A DNA stretch of 64,000 nt from Martinezella tropici (GTDB lineage: Bacteria; Pseudomonadota; Alphaproteobacteria; Rhizobiales; Rhizobiaceae), in assembly GCA_000799755.1 (NCBI GenBank), contig JUHI01000001.1, positions 868,001 to 932,000 of the forward strand. The letters are read 5' to 3'. The notes under the pieces are model-generated. The model was not told the DNA's origin and did no database searches. It saw nothing but the letters and a program-made list of their open reading frames with translations. The translations under genes and the position numbers were made by a program. Shown here piece after piece: positions 11,002 through 19,745 of the stretch (position 1 is the stretch's first letter; every line of letters starts with the position of its first letter).

Positions 11002-12147
11002 TCAATCCTTCAGCAAGACGCCGGCATTTTCGTCGAAGGAGACCCAGACGTCCTGGTCGTAGGCGAAGGGCTCTTCCACGGCGCGAACCGCGTTCAGCGA
11101 CGATGCCTTCACGACCTGCCCGCTCTTCAGCTTGACGTGGAAGACGGTCATGTCGCCGAGATAGGCGATGTCCCAGATCTCGCCTTCGGCGGCGTTGAGG
11201 GATGCATTGGCGGGCGGCCGCGGCGACACCCTGAGCTTTTCCGGACGGATCGCGAGGCTGGCGCGGCTTCCGGCCGATGGCGTATCGCCGGCGGCCGTGC
11301 GCACGGTGAAGCCCGCATCAACCGCGATCTCGACGATGCCCGATTGCGACGACGTGACATTGCCATCGAGGATGTTCACATCGCCGATGAAGTCAGCGAC
11401 GAAACGGCAATTGGGCGCCTCGTAGATCTCGGCCGGCGTCGCCACCTGCACCACCTTGCCGTGGCTCATCACCGCGATGCGATCAGCCATGGTCATCGCC
11501 TCTTCCTGATCGTGGGTGACGACGACGAAGGTGAGCCCCAGGTTCTGTTGCAGATCCATCAGTTCGAACTGGGTTTCCTCGCGCAGCTTCTTGTCGAGCG
11601 CGCCCAGGGGTTCGTCGAGCAGCAGCACCTTCGGTCGCTTGGCAAGCGAGCGGGCGAGCGCCACGCGCTGACGCTGGCCGCCGGAAAGCTGGTTGGGCTT
11701 GCGCTTGGCAAACTGCTCGAGTTTGACGAGCTTCAGCATCTGCGCGACGCGGTCGTCGATCTCGGCCTTCGGCATACCATCCTGCCGCAAACCAAAGGCA
11801 ATGTTCTTCTCAACCGACATATGCGGAAACAGCGCATAGGACTGGAACATCATGTTGACCGGGCGACGATAAGGCGGCGTGCCGGCCAGATCCTGGCCAT
11901 CGAGCACGATCTCGCCCGTCGTCGGCTGCTCGAAACCGGCGAGCATGCGTAGAAGCGTGGACTTGCCGCAGCCGGAGGCGCCGAGAAGGGCGAAGAATTC
12001 GCGATTGTAGATATTCAGGGAGAGGTCGTCGACGGCGGTAAAATCACCGAACTTCTTCGTCACATTCTTGAAGGAAATGTAAGGCTTGGCCGAAGGATCG
12101 GTCCAAGGAGCAAAAGAACGCCGGATATTACCGAGTGACTTCATCAT
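11002..12147 (-). CDS. potG: Putrescine ABC transporter ATPase PotG
   Basis: This 381-residue cytoplasmic ATPase drives the importer. Walker A G-A-S-G-C-G-K-S-T is near residue 58, the ABC signature L-S-G-G-Q-R-Q-R-V near residue 154, Walker B L-L-L-D-E-P followed by the D-loop L-G-A-L-D near residue 175, and the switch histidine in V-V-T-H-D-Q. The last 120 residues are a TOBE-type domain as in spermidine/putrescine ATPases. GGGGATAG precedes two adjacent ATGs. It is separated from potF by 182 bases that hold a hairpin and a repeat element. Confidence 0.94.
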   Translation of the reverse strand: MMKSLGNIRRSFAPWTDPSAKPYISFKNVTKKFGDFTAVDDLSLNIYNREFFALLGASGCGKSTLLRMLAGFEQPTTGEIVLDGQDLAGTPPYRRPVNMMFQSYALFPHMSVEKNIAFGLRQDGMPKAEIDDRVAQMLKLVKLEQFAKRKPNQLSGGQRQRVALARSLAKRPKVLLLDEPLGALDKKLREETQFELMDLQQNLGLTFVVVTHDQEEAMTMADRIAVMSHGKVVQVATPAEIYEAPNCRFVADFIGDVNILDGNVTSSQSGIVEIAVDAGFTVRTAAGDTPSAGSRASLAIRPEKLRVSPRPPANASLNAAEGEIWDIAYLGDMTVFHVKLKSGQVVKASSLNAVRAVEEPFAYDQDVWVSFDENAGVLLKD

Positions 12148-12183
12148 CTATCCCCAAATGGATGCCCTGATGGGCTTGCCTAG

Positions 12184-12235
12184 AGCATTTCCGCATTCCG
12201 GACGGAAAACCGCTGCGCAATTTCCTAGAAATGCT
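12184..12235. repeat. Short palindromic intergenic element (RIME-like)
   Basis: The element is bounded by AGCATTTC (12184-12191) and its inverted copy GAAATGCT (12228-12235), with an inner GC-rich section containing CCGGACGGAAAACCGC. It resembles, from memory, the short mosaic palindromes common between genes in Rhizobiaceae. It lies inside the potF-potG spacer, so it is probably transcribed. No second copy was noticed in this window. Confidence 0.5.
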
Positions 12236-12297
12236 TCGGCGCCGGCTCTTCCCCGTCCCGGCGCGCTCGTGATTCCTGAACTATCCTCATAAGGAAA

Positions 12298-12321
12298 GGC
12301 CCGGACGTTGCCGTCCGGGCC
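12298..12321 (-). terminator. Hairpin after potF (attenuating terminator)
   Basis: GGCCCGGACG (12298-12307) pairs perfectly with CGTCCGGGCC (12312-12321) around a four-base loop. On the minus strand it begins nine bases past the potF stop and is followed by TTTCCTTATG. The stem is strong but the T-run is short, which fits partial termination or 3' end protection, giving more PotF than permease. Confidence 0.7.
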
Positions 12322-12329
12322 GCTTCGAA

Positions 12330-13427
12330 TTATTGGCCTGTGGTGACCTTTGTCCACAAGCGCGTTGCCACGCGCTGCGTTTTCGCGTCCCACGGGGTCA
12401 GCGTGAACAGCTTCTCGCGGACCGCATCGGTCGGATAGACGGCCGGATCATCAAGCACGTCCTTGCTCACGAACTGCTGCGATGCCTTGTTGCCGTTGGC
12501 GTATGCGGTGAAGTTGCTGGCCTTGGCGATGACTTCGGGCTTCATGATGTAGTTGAGGAAGATATGGGCTTCTTCGACATGCGGCGCATCGGCCGGGATC
12601 GCCATGACGTCGAACCACATCTGCGCGCCCTTGGTCGGGATCGAATAGCCGATGTTGACGCCGTTCTTGGCTTCAGCGGCACGGTTACGGGCCTGCAGCA
12701 CGTCGCCGGAATAGCCGAAGGCGATGCAGATATCGCCGTTGGCGAGCGCATTGATATATTCCGAGGAATGGAACTTGCGCACGAAGGGGCGGATCGAGGT
12801 CAGGAGATCCTCAGCCTTCTTGAAGTCTTCCTGCTTGGTCGAATTCGGATCGAGACCGAGATAACGCAAGGCGGCCGGAATGACGTCCGTCGGCGAATCC
12901 AGCACGTAGATGCCGCAATCCTTGAACTTGGCCGCGAGCGCCGGATCGAAGATCACGTTGATGTCGGGTGCAGCATCGGTGCCAAGGATCTGCTTCACCT
13001 TGTCGACATTGTAGCCGACGCCGCTGGTGCCCCACATATAGTCGATGGCATACTGGTTGCCGGGGTCATAGGTCGCGATGCGCTGCTGCACCGTATCCCA
13101 CATGTTGGAGATGTTGGGCAACTTCGACTTGTCGAGCTTCTGGAATACCCCGGCCTTGATCTGGCGTTGCAGGAAATAGGCCGTCGGGACGACGACGTCG
13201 TAGCCGGTTTTGCCGGCCAGCAGCTTGGTTTCCAGCGTCTCGTTCTGGTCGAACGTGTCGTAGACGACCTTGATGCCGGTTTCCTTGGTGAAATCCGCAA
13301 GGATCGAATTATCGATATAATCCGACCAGTTATAGATATTGACGACCTTGTCTTCTGCCTGAGCGACTGTTGCCAGCGAAACGACCGCGAAAGCCGTTGC
13401 TGCAAGCCGTGCGAACATGGACTTCAT
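12330..13427 (-). CDS. potF: Putrescine-binding periplasmic protein PotF
   Basis: This 365-residue protein captures putrescine in the periplasm and delivers it to PotHI. A signal peptide ends at A-Q-A (about residue 24), and the mature part begins with the typical V-N-I-Y-N-W-S-D-Y-I-D strand of spermidine/putrescine-binding proteins. Length agrees with PotF. The ATG at 13427 has GGAG upstream and directly starts the signal peptide; the longer frame to 13469 has no such features. It is the first gene of potFGHI and is divergent from the aldo/keto reductase, with about 330 bases between the starts. Confidence 0.93.
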   Translation of the reverse strand: MKSMFARLAATAFAVVSLATVAQAEDKVVNIYNWSDYIDNSILADFTKETGIKVVYDTFDQNETLETKLLAGKTGYDVVVPTAYFLQRQIKAGVFQKLDKSKLPNISNMWDTVQQRIATYDPGNQYAIDYMWGTSGVGYNVDKVKQILGTDAAPDINVIFDPALAAKFKDCGIYVLDSPTDVIPAALRYLGLDPNSTKQEDFKKAEDLLTSIRPFVRKFHSSEYINALANGDICIAFGYSGDVLQARNRAAEAKNGVNIGYSIPTKGAQMWFDVMAIPADAPHVEEAHIFLNYIMKPEVIAKASNFTAYANGNKASQQFVSKDVLDDPAVYPTDAVREKLFTLTPWDAKTQRVATRLWTKVTTGQ

Positions 13428-13756
13428 AGTCTCTCCTGTTTTGTTCAAGGGCATCCCGACGATACCCAACCCTCTGTTTTTCCCGTTAGACTAGAAAGGA
13501 AATCGGAAGGCTACAAGGGAAAAAGCAAGCCGGCATGAGCTTTAGCGGTTTTGTCCGAAGGCGATTGATCGCTTTGGAAAGAGGCCGGCCAGGAGACGAT
13601 GCGGTTCGCACGCGATTGTGAACTCAAGGCCCGCTTCACAGGTGAAGACGGAAACCAGCTTTGCTAACATCAAGCTGTTCTCCTCCCCGAGCAGTCTCAA
13701 ACCCGCTTCGCCATCCCGCCCGCGGGCAAACTCAAACCCATCATCAGGGGCTCATC

Positions 13757-14755
13757 ATGCAGTATCAGAAATTTGGCAATACCGGTCTCAGCGTCTCGCG
13801 CCTGTGCCTGGGCACGATGACATTCGGCCTGCAGATCGAGCAGGAAGACATCGCCCATGCCATCCTCGACAAGGCGGCCGATGCCGGCGTCAACTTCATC
13901 GACACCGCCGATGTCTATCCGCTCGGCGGCGGCGAGCAGCTTGCCGGCCGCACCGAAGAGATCGTCGGGCGCTGGCTGAAGGGCAAGCGCGACCGCTTCA
14001 TCGTCGCAACCAAGGCCGTCGGAAAGGTCGGGCCGTCTCCCTGGGACCAAGGGGCGTCGCGCAAACATCTTCTCGACGCTATCGACGCTTCGCTGCGGCG
14101 CCTCGACACCGATTATGTCGACCTCTACCAGCTGCATTCCGATGATCGCGAGACGCCGATCGACGAGACGCTGGAGGCACTCGATGTCATCGTGCGCTCG
14201 GGCAAGGCGCGCTATGTCGGCGTATCGAATTTTCTGGCCTATCGCCTGGCCCTGGCGCTCGGCCGCGCCGATTTTCTGCGCACCGCCCGCTTTGTCTCGG
14301 TGCAGCCGCGCTACAATCTCTTGTTCCGCCAGATCGAGCGTGAACTGCTGCCGCTTGCCGAAGAGCAGCGCATCGCCGTCATCCCCTATAATCCGATCGC
14401 CGGCGGTCTTCTCACCGGCAAGCACAAGCATGATGTCGCGCCGACAGAAGGCCGTTTCAGTTCGCAGCTGCGCAACGCCGGCACCAACTATCTGCAGCGC
14501 TATTGGCACGAACGCGAATTCGCGACGATCGAAAAGCTGCGCGGCATCGCCGAAGAAGCCGGCCATTCGCTCACCAAGCTTGCCGTCGCCTGGGTGGCAG
14601 CCAATCCGGTCATCACCTCGGCCATCATCGGCGCTAGCCGTCCCGATCAATTGACGGATACGCTGGCCGCTATCGACCTCAAGCTCGATCCGGAGCTGAA
14701 GGCGAAGCTCGACGACGCCACGGTCGAGTATCGCTGGGGCGACGCCGCGCGCTGA
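13757..14755 (+). CDS. Aldo/keto reductase
   Basis: The 332-residue TIM-barrel enzyme reduces carbonyl compounds with NADPH. The catalytic tetrad is visible: Asp in F-I-D-T-A-D near residue 52, Tyr in D-V-Y-P a few residues later, Lys in V-A-T-K-A near residue 84, and His in Y-Q-L-H-S-D near residue 127. The cofactor region I-I-G-A-S-R-P near residue 297 is also present. The start at 13757 opens directly with the M-Q-Y-Q-K-F-G-N-T-G-L-S strand usual for the family. Substrate is unknown. It is convergent with a LysR regulator that may or may not control it. Confidence 0.9.
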   Translation: MQYQKFGNTGLSVSRLCLGTMTFGLQIEQEDIAHAILDKAADAGVNFIDTADVYPLGGGEQLAGRTEEIVGRWLKGKRDRFIVATKAVGKVGPSPWDQGASRKHLLDAIDASLRRLDTDYVDLYQLHSDDRETPIDETLEALDVIVRSGKARYVGVSNFLAYRLALALGRADFLRTARFVSVQPRYNLLFRQIERELLPLAEEQRIAVIPYNPIAGGLLTGKHKHDVAPTEGRFSSQLRNAGTNYLQRYWHEREFATIEKLRGIAEEAGHSLTKLAVAWVAANPVITSAIIGASRPDQLTDTLAAIDLKLDPELKAKLDDATVEYRWGDAAR

Positions 14756-14763
14756 GGAAGAGT

Positions 14764-14790
14764 GAACCGGCGGTCCGTTGCCGCCGGTTC
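14764..14790 (+). terminator. Hairpin between convergent genes
   Basis: GAACCGGCGG (14764-14773) pairs perfectly with CCGCCGGTTC (14781-14790) around a seven-base loop, followed by TTTCAC on the plus strand. It sits nine bases past the aldo/keto reductase stop and just before the end of the LysR gene, so it can serve both transcripts. Confidence 0.65.
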
Positions 14791-14792
14791 TT

Positions 14793-15665
14793 TCACAGAT
14801 AGGTCGGGCGCTTGCCGGCAAACAGTTCGGAATGGCTTTTCAACAGCTTGGCCATGCGGTCGACCACGGTGCGGATTTCCCGGCGATGACGGTCGGCATT
14901 GTTCATGACGATCCATTGCCGATGGCGCAGCGCGGCGATTTCCTCGCCGACGCGCGCCAGCCGTGGCTCCTGATCGCCGACGAAACAGGGCAGCACGGCA
15001 ATACCGGACCCGGCGAGCACCAGATCGTGCAGCGAGCGCGGGCGACTGACCGTGAAGGCGATTTCCTCGCGCTTGTTCTGATGCGGCCAGCGCAGATAGG
15101 CCGACACCGCCTCCTCCTCCGCCACCGCGATCCAGCGCGCCGGACCGGAAAAACGCATGTTGCGGGCCTGATAGGCGGCATAGGCAACATCGCCGGTCTT
15201 GATCGCCGCGAGATTGGTCTCCTGCGGCTCGAAGGCGCGGATGCCGATATCGCTTTCGCGATGGGCGAGGCTGGCGCGACGCTCGCCAAGGTAAAGGTCG
15301 ATGCGGAAACTATCCCGCTCCGAGCAGATGGTCGGCATGTTCTGGCTGAGCAGCCAGCCGACCCATGTGCCAGCAGCGATGCGCACGACCGACATGCCCT
15401 GGGCATCGCGCTGCCAGCTATCGACCTTGCGGGCGGCGGCCTCCATCTCCAACAGCTGATCGAACAGCGCCTGGCCGTCGCCCGTCAGCGCGTAACCCGC
15501 CTGGCTGCGCTCGAACAGCGGGCGGCCGATCTGCGCTTCCAGTTCCAGCATGCGCCGGCCGATGGTCGCCGGGCTGAGGCCACTCGACGCGACGGCGCCG
15601 GTGAGGCCACCGCCCCGGGCGACATCGAGAAAGAGCTGATAGGAATCCCATGTCGTATTTTTCAT
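14793..15665 (-). CDS. LysR-family transcriptional regulator
   Basis: This 290-residue regulator has the LysR winged helix-turn-helix in the first 65 residues (F-L-D-V-A near 12-16, S-P-A-T-I-G-R-R near 31-38, F-E-R near 51), followed by an effector-binding domain. The order of elements is standard and the length is typical. The start ATG at 15665 gives the usual short lead into the first helix, although no clear ribosome site is seen. The target is unknown; the nearest divergent gene is the small ORF at 15754, the usual position for a LysR target, and the convergent aldo/keto reductase is another option. Confidence 0.88.
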   Translation of the reverse strand: MKNTTWDSYQLFLDVARGGGLTGAVASSGLSPATIGRRMLELEAQIGRPLFERSQAGYALTGDGQALFDQLLEMEAAARKVDSWQRDAQGMSVVRIAAGTWVGWLLSQNMPTICSERDSFRIDLYLGERRASLAHRESDIGIRAFEPQETNLAAIKTGDVAYAAYQARNMRFSGPARWIAVAEEEAVSAYLRWPHQNKREEIAFTVSRPRSLHDLVLAGSGIAVLPCFVGDQEPRLARVGEEIAALRHRQWIVMNNADRHRREIRTVVDRMAKLLKSHSELFAGKRPTYL

Positions 15666-15753
15666 AATTGAAAAACATAGGGTGAAAACGGCTGTTTATA
15701 AAGAAAATTCCGATGTGTAGTTGAAGGGATGCCTCACAGGAAGGAGACATCTC

Positions 15754-16011
15754 ATGATGGACGGCATCGCACTGGCGAGAGCCTTGGAAATACAAAACCT
15801 GGCGCGCGAAGAACAAAGGCGCCGAAACGAGGATCTGTTCTATCTCGACTATGGGCTTGAGCCCCCGCGCCTCTTCATTTGGATCGGACGGATGCTTGCC
15901 GCCTTAGGCAGCCGTCACGAAGCAATGAAAAAGGCGGATCCGCCGGAAATCGGCCAACCCGCCTGTGATGGCAATGATTACTGCGGTCAGGCCGCCTGCT
16001 CTCGCATGTAG
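15754..16011 (+). CDS. Small hypothetical protein, 85 residues
   Basis: I do not recognise this protein. A very good AAGGAGA lies ten bases before the ATG at 15754. The N-terminal half is a charged helix (residues 5-30), followed by a short hydrophobic stretch around I-W-I-G-R-M-L-A-A-L-G (about 45-55); two cysteines occur near the C-terminus. It begins 88 bases from the divergent LysR gene and overlaps the 3' end of the convergent chemoreceptor gene by 25 bases. The ribosome site supports translation, but the last 20 codons run into the neighbour and may be under mixed constraint. Confidence 0.5.
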   Translation: MMDGIALARALEIQNLAREEQRRRNEDLFYLDYGLEPPRLFIWIGRMLAALGSRHEAMKKADPPEIGQPACDGNDYCGQAACSRM

Positions 16012-18524
16012 TTTACGCTGTAGCCGGCCTCGATCTTGAACTGCAGGATGAGGTGCAACAAGGCATCGGCTTCGCCGGCGAGTTCTCGGCTCGCCGCCGT
16101 GGTCTCTTCCACCATGCCGGCATTCTGCTGGGTCATCTGGTCCATGTGGTTGACCGAGGAATTGACCTCCTGCAGGGCGCTTGCCTGATCGTGGCTGGCG
16201 CGGGCGATCATTTCCACATGATGGCTGATCGTCACGATCTGGCTGCTGATCTGCGCGAGAACCGAGCCGGCCTCCTGCACGAACTGCGAACCGGAATTGA
16301 CCTCCTCGGTCGACTTGTTAATCAGCCCCTTGATTTCCTTGGCGGCAGCGGCCGAGCGCTGCGCAAGCTCGCGCACCTCCATGGCGACGACCGCGAAGCC
16401 CTTGCCGGCCTCGCCGGCGCGGGCGGCTTCGATACCGGCATTGAGCGCCAGAAGGTTGGTCTGGAAAGCGATCTCGTCGATGACGCCGATGATCTGCTCG
16501 ATCCGACGGGAGGCGTCCTCGATGCGTGACATGGCGTCGATGGCGTTGCCGACGACGACGGAGCTGTCATCGGCGCTGCGCTTGGCCTCGCGTACGATCG
16601 CATCCGCATCCTTGGCGCGCTCGGCGGACGAACGGACCGTCGTGGTGATCTGGTCGACCGCGGCGGCGGTCTGCTCCAGCGAAGAGGCCTGCTGTTCGGT
16701 GCGCTTCGACAAATCTTCGGCTGAGGCCGCCATCTGCGCGCCGTTGCTCTGGATCATCTCGACATTGCTGCGGACCTGGCTCAGCGTCTGCTGCAGGCGC
16801 GACAGGGAGCTGTTGAAATCCTGGCGGAGCTGCTCGAGACGGCCGATGAACGGGGTATCGATCGTCGCGGAGATATCGCCCTGGGCAAGACGCTCAAGAC
16901 CGGCGGCAAGCTCGCTGACGGCATAGTCGATCTGGCGGTCGAGCTCGCGCTTGTCGGCATCGTTGCGCTGGCGCTCATGCTCTGCGGCTGTACGCTCCTC
17001 GTCGCTCTGCTCCTCGATGCGGATCTTCGAAATGGCGTTTTCCTTGAAGATGCCGAGAGCGCGGGCCATGTCGCCGATTTCGTCGCGGCGCTGCTCGCCG
17101 GAGATCGACGTCTCCAGCATGCCGTCGGCGATGCGGCGCATGGCGGCGGTGATCTGGCCGATCGGACGCTGCAGGGTCAGGACGAGCGCGATACCGCCGG
17201 CAACCGAAAGGATGATGCCGAGAGCAGTTGCCAGGATGGAAATATAATTCGCCTGATTGCGTTCGGTGCCGGCGCTCTGCTTCTGCGTCTCGGCGAATGC
17301 GGTCAGCTCGCTCCATACCTGATCGAGCTGCTGGCGGGCAGTCGCATATTCGCCGATGCGCTGCGTGATGGTACCGACCAGCTTGCCGCCGGCATCATCC
17401 ATGGATTGGATCGCCGGGCGAATGGCCGAGTCGATATCGCCGGCAAAATCCATGCTCTTGGCGCTCTGATTCAGAGTATCGATGTCACCGGCGAGCTTGG
17501 AGACTTCCTGATGCAGCCGGACGAGATTGTCCTTGTTGGTATTGGCATTGAAATCGGCAAGCACGAGCTGCAGCGAATAGATGGAGTCTTCAAGGCGTCG
17601 CGTATCCTGCAGGACCGAATTGGTCTGCGCGACGCGAGCATCTAGCGACACGAAGGTCGTGGTCGCCTGACGCATCATCTGCGTCGCCGTCAGCTGCGTG
17701 TAGGTCGAAGTCTGGCGGAAGCGCGACAGCAGCCTGCTGATATTGGCAACGGTATCATCGGTCGGAACGTCGGTGCTTTCGGTGAAAGCGGTGAGATCCT
17801 TGATCGTGCTCACCAGCGACTGGACGACGCTCTTCTGGTTTTGCGGCAATGCGAGATCGATGGAGCGCTGCGCCCTGTTCAGGTCCGGCAGGCGATCCTT
17901 CAGAAGCTTGACCTTGTCGGCCGGCGTCGCCGCCTTGTTGAAATCCTCCGTCACGGAGACCAGCAGATCGCCGCCCTTCAGCAGCCGGTCGGCCGAGCGC
18001 AGGGTCGAGGTGGCGTCCGCCTGATCCTGGCGCATCTGGTCTTCAAGCTGCTGGCTGTTGAAGTTGACGTTGAAGCGGGCGCTGATCAAAGCGCGCTGCG
18101 CGTCGTCGATCGTCTTGCGCAGCGAGAGTTCCTGCTCGTGCAGCGACCAGAGCCGGCCGACGAGGTTGGACATGTCGGCTGTCTTGGCGGCGGCTCCGGT
18201 CAGGTTGTCGCGGCCTTCCGCCTCATCGCCGAGCTGGCCGAGGGTCGAATTGAGCACGCTCTGCTGCGACTTGATGTCTTCATAGAGCTTGTCGCGCTGC
18301 TGCGCGTTGGTGATGCGCAGGAAATCATCCATCGAGCCATAGAGATTCTTGAATCCCGTCAGCGACTGTAGGACGCTGTTGGAAATCTCCATGCGCCCCT
18401 GGAGCAGGCCTGATGCGTAAAGCCCGGTTAGGCCCACGGCGGAAATGCTGATAACGAACGGCAGGACGAAAATCAGAACCTTCGTCTTGATCTTGAAACG
18501 TGACAATATCTTATCAATGAACAT
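15987..18524 (-). CDS. Methyl-accepting chemotaxis protein
   Basis: This 845-residue chemoreceptor senses a ligand outside the membrane and controls CheA. Helix 1 lies at about residues 17-37; then come roughly 390 periplasmic residues that look entirely helical, a second helix near 430-450, a HAMP domain (R-P-I-G-Q-I near 453), and the signalling domain. The conserved hairpin tip is I-A-F-Q-T-N-L-L-A-L-N-A-G-I-E-A-A-R-A-G near residue 690. The periplasmic part is about twice the length of a simple four-helix sensor. No C-terminal CheR/CheB pentapeptide is seen. No che gene is nearby; the flagellar block lies 24 kb away. Ligand unknown. Confidence 0.92.
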   Translation of the reverse strand: MFIDKILSRFKIKTKVLIFVLPFVISISAVGLTGLYASGLLQGRMEISNSVLQSLTGFKNLYGSMDDFLRITNAQQRDKLYEDIKSQQSVLNSTLGQLGDEAEGRDNLTGAAAKTADMSNLVGRLWSLHEQELSLRKTIDDAQRALISARFNVNFNSQQLEDQMRQDQADATSTLRSADRLLKGGDLLVSVTEDFNKAATPADKVKLLKDRLPDLNRAQRSIDLALPQNQKSVVQSLVSTIKDLTAFTESTDVPTDDTVANISRLLSRFRQTSTYTQLTATQMMRQATTTFVSLDARVAQTNSVLQDTRRLEDSIYSLQLVLADFNANTNKDNLVRLHQEVSKLAGDIDTLNQSAKSMDFAGDIDSAIRPAIQSMDDAGGKLVGTITQRIGEYATARQQLDQVWSELTAFAETQKQSAGTERNQANYISILATALGIILSVAGGIALVLTLQRPIGQITAAMRRIADGMLETSISGEQRRDEIGDMARALGIFKENAISKIRIEEQSDEERTAAEHERQRNDADKRELDRQIDYAVSELAAGLERLAQGDISATIDTPFIGRLEQLRQDFNSSLSRLQQTLSQVRSNVEMIQSNGAQMAASAEDLSKRTEQQASSLEQTAAAVDQITTTVRSSAERAKDADAIVREAKRSADDSSVVVGNAIDAMSRIEDASRRIEQIIGVIDEIAFQTNLLALNAGIEAARAGEAGKGFAVVAMEVRELAQRSAAAAKEIKGLINKSTEEVNSGSQFVQEAGSVLAQISSQIVTISHHVEMIARASHDQASALQEVNSSVNHMDQMTQQNAGMVEETTAASRELAGEADALLHLILQFKIEAGYSVNYMREQAA

Positions 18525-18848
18525 TTTGGCCCAGACCTCTCACACACCGCTCCCCCGTCGACGCCGCCTCGGCGCTGACCGGATGTATAACCATCGTTCT
18601 TGAAATATCCGCAGGCGGGGTTCCCGAGTATAAGATCAGGAAGCAATCATTGCTTCGGCTCCAACGTTCAGTAGAGCGCCCCAAGAAATCGGTTGGGATT
18701 GTCGGTGTGATTAATTAATTTTCAGATAAGGGCGTTGTGTGGCCCGCGGCATACAATCAAACGCTGAAAAGCGGATGGTAAACCTTACATCTGCGCGCGA
18801 GCCCGGGCCGTCGACGGGCGACGGCCAAGAGCAACGAAGCGGCTGAAA
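18525..18848. other. Intergenic stretch upstream of the chemoreceptor
   Basis: I see no gene in these 324 bases. They must include the chemoreceptor leader and promoter. An AT-rich TTAATTAA lies near 18711-18719 in otherwise GC-rich sequence. No strong hairpin or repeat was found. Confidence 0.5.
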
Positions 18849-18992
18849 TCAGAAGCCGCGTACGCTAAGGTAGGCGATGCAAACGGCGGTGACGCCGGTC
18901 GCCAACATCAACAGTCTGGCCGCCAGAAGCCTGGCGTTGTCACGGGTCTGAGCGATTGCAATGGCGCGAGCGCGACGCTGTGTTCTGTTCAT
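18849..18992 (-). CDS. Small single-span membrane protein, 47 residues
   Basis: The predicted product has a positively charged N-terminus (about 20 residues with many Arg) and one hydrophobic segment of about 19 residues ending in V-R-G-F. The ATG at 18992 has a weak GGGA upstream; a longer reading to 19130 would add a cysteine-rich stretch with no support. Charge distribution suggests the N-terminus stays in the cytoplasm. No family is recognised. The case for a real gene rests on a sensible membrane topology only. Confidence 0.4.
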   Translation of the reverse strand: MNRTQRRARAIAIAQTRDNARLLAARLLMLATGVTAVCIAYLSVRGF

Positions 18993-19160
18993 GAGTATAT
19001 TCCCATTTTCGCACTGACACGATAACCGGCAAATGGTGCATTCGGCAACTGCCAATGTATTCACGAAAGATGTAGGAAAGGAAAACACAAATACCAGAGG
19101 TTGGCCGCAAGTGTCGCACGCATCGCTCATTGACCCGAGATCGGGCGACGGGAGCGTGCG

Positions 19161-19673
19161 CTATTTCAACAACGCGGCGATGGCGGGCTCGCTAGCCATT
19201 TCGGCGGCAGTCTTTCCGGAGGTGGACTTGATGGTCTTGTCGGCGCCATCCTTCAACAACGCCTTGACAACTGCCGGATCGCGCTGCTGGCTCGCCATGT
19301 GCAACGGGGTCCAGCCGTCGAAATCCCCGCGCGCATTGACGTCGGCGCCTTTGGAGACCAGGAGATCGATCATGCTCGCCGGGCCGTAGTAAGCTGCGGT
19401 ATGCAGCGGGGCCCAACCCTCCGTCGTCTTCAGGTTCACCTCGGCACCGCAGGCCAGCATCTTCTTGACGACATCGATCTTCTTGTCGCGGATCGCAATG
19501 GCGAAATTGGTATCGCCACCGCTATCCCGGCCGTTCGGGTCCAGCTTGCTGCATTGTGCGGATGCGGCGCTGGCACCTGATACCGTCACGGCAAGCATGC
19601 CAAGCGACATCGTCACGGCCACAGCTATGCCTGCAACATTAGCTCGACGAAGTGTCTGGATTTTGAACGTCAT
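19161..19673 (-). CDS. Secreted ankyrin-repeat protein
   Basis: This 170-residue protein has a signal peptide (hydrophobic core about residues 13-32, ending near A-S-A) and three clear ankyrin repeats: W-A-P-L-H-T-A-A near residue 90, W-T-P-L-H-M-A-S near residue 125, and a shorter last repeat. A pair of cysteines (C-S-K and A-C-G-A) could form a disulfide after export. AAGGAAAG precedes the ATG. It is a likely periplasmic protein-binding protein of unknown partner, with the same architecture as the ankyrin protein at the left of the window. It stands between two minus-strand genes without tight spacing. Confidence 0.82.
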   Translation of the reverse strand: MTFKIQTLRRANVAGIAVAVTMSLGMLAVTVSGASAASAQCSKLDPNGRDSGGDTNFAIAIRDKKIDVVKKMLACGAEVNLKTTEGWAPLHTAAYYGPASMIDLLVSKGADVNARGDFDGWTPLHMASQQRDPAVVKALLKDGADKTIKSTSGKTAAEMASEPAIAALLK

Positions 19674-19745
19674 AATTGCTTTCCTTGCATATCCTCGCGC
19701 TGGAGATGCTTCTTGCCCAGTTTGCGGCCCGTTGGCAAGATCAAT

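Noticed and set aside
12333-13538. 401-codon open frame on the plus strand
   Set aside because: Antisense to potF; composition and lack of a ribosome site mark it as a shadow.
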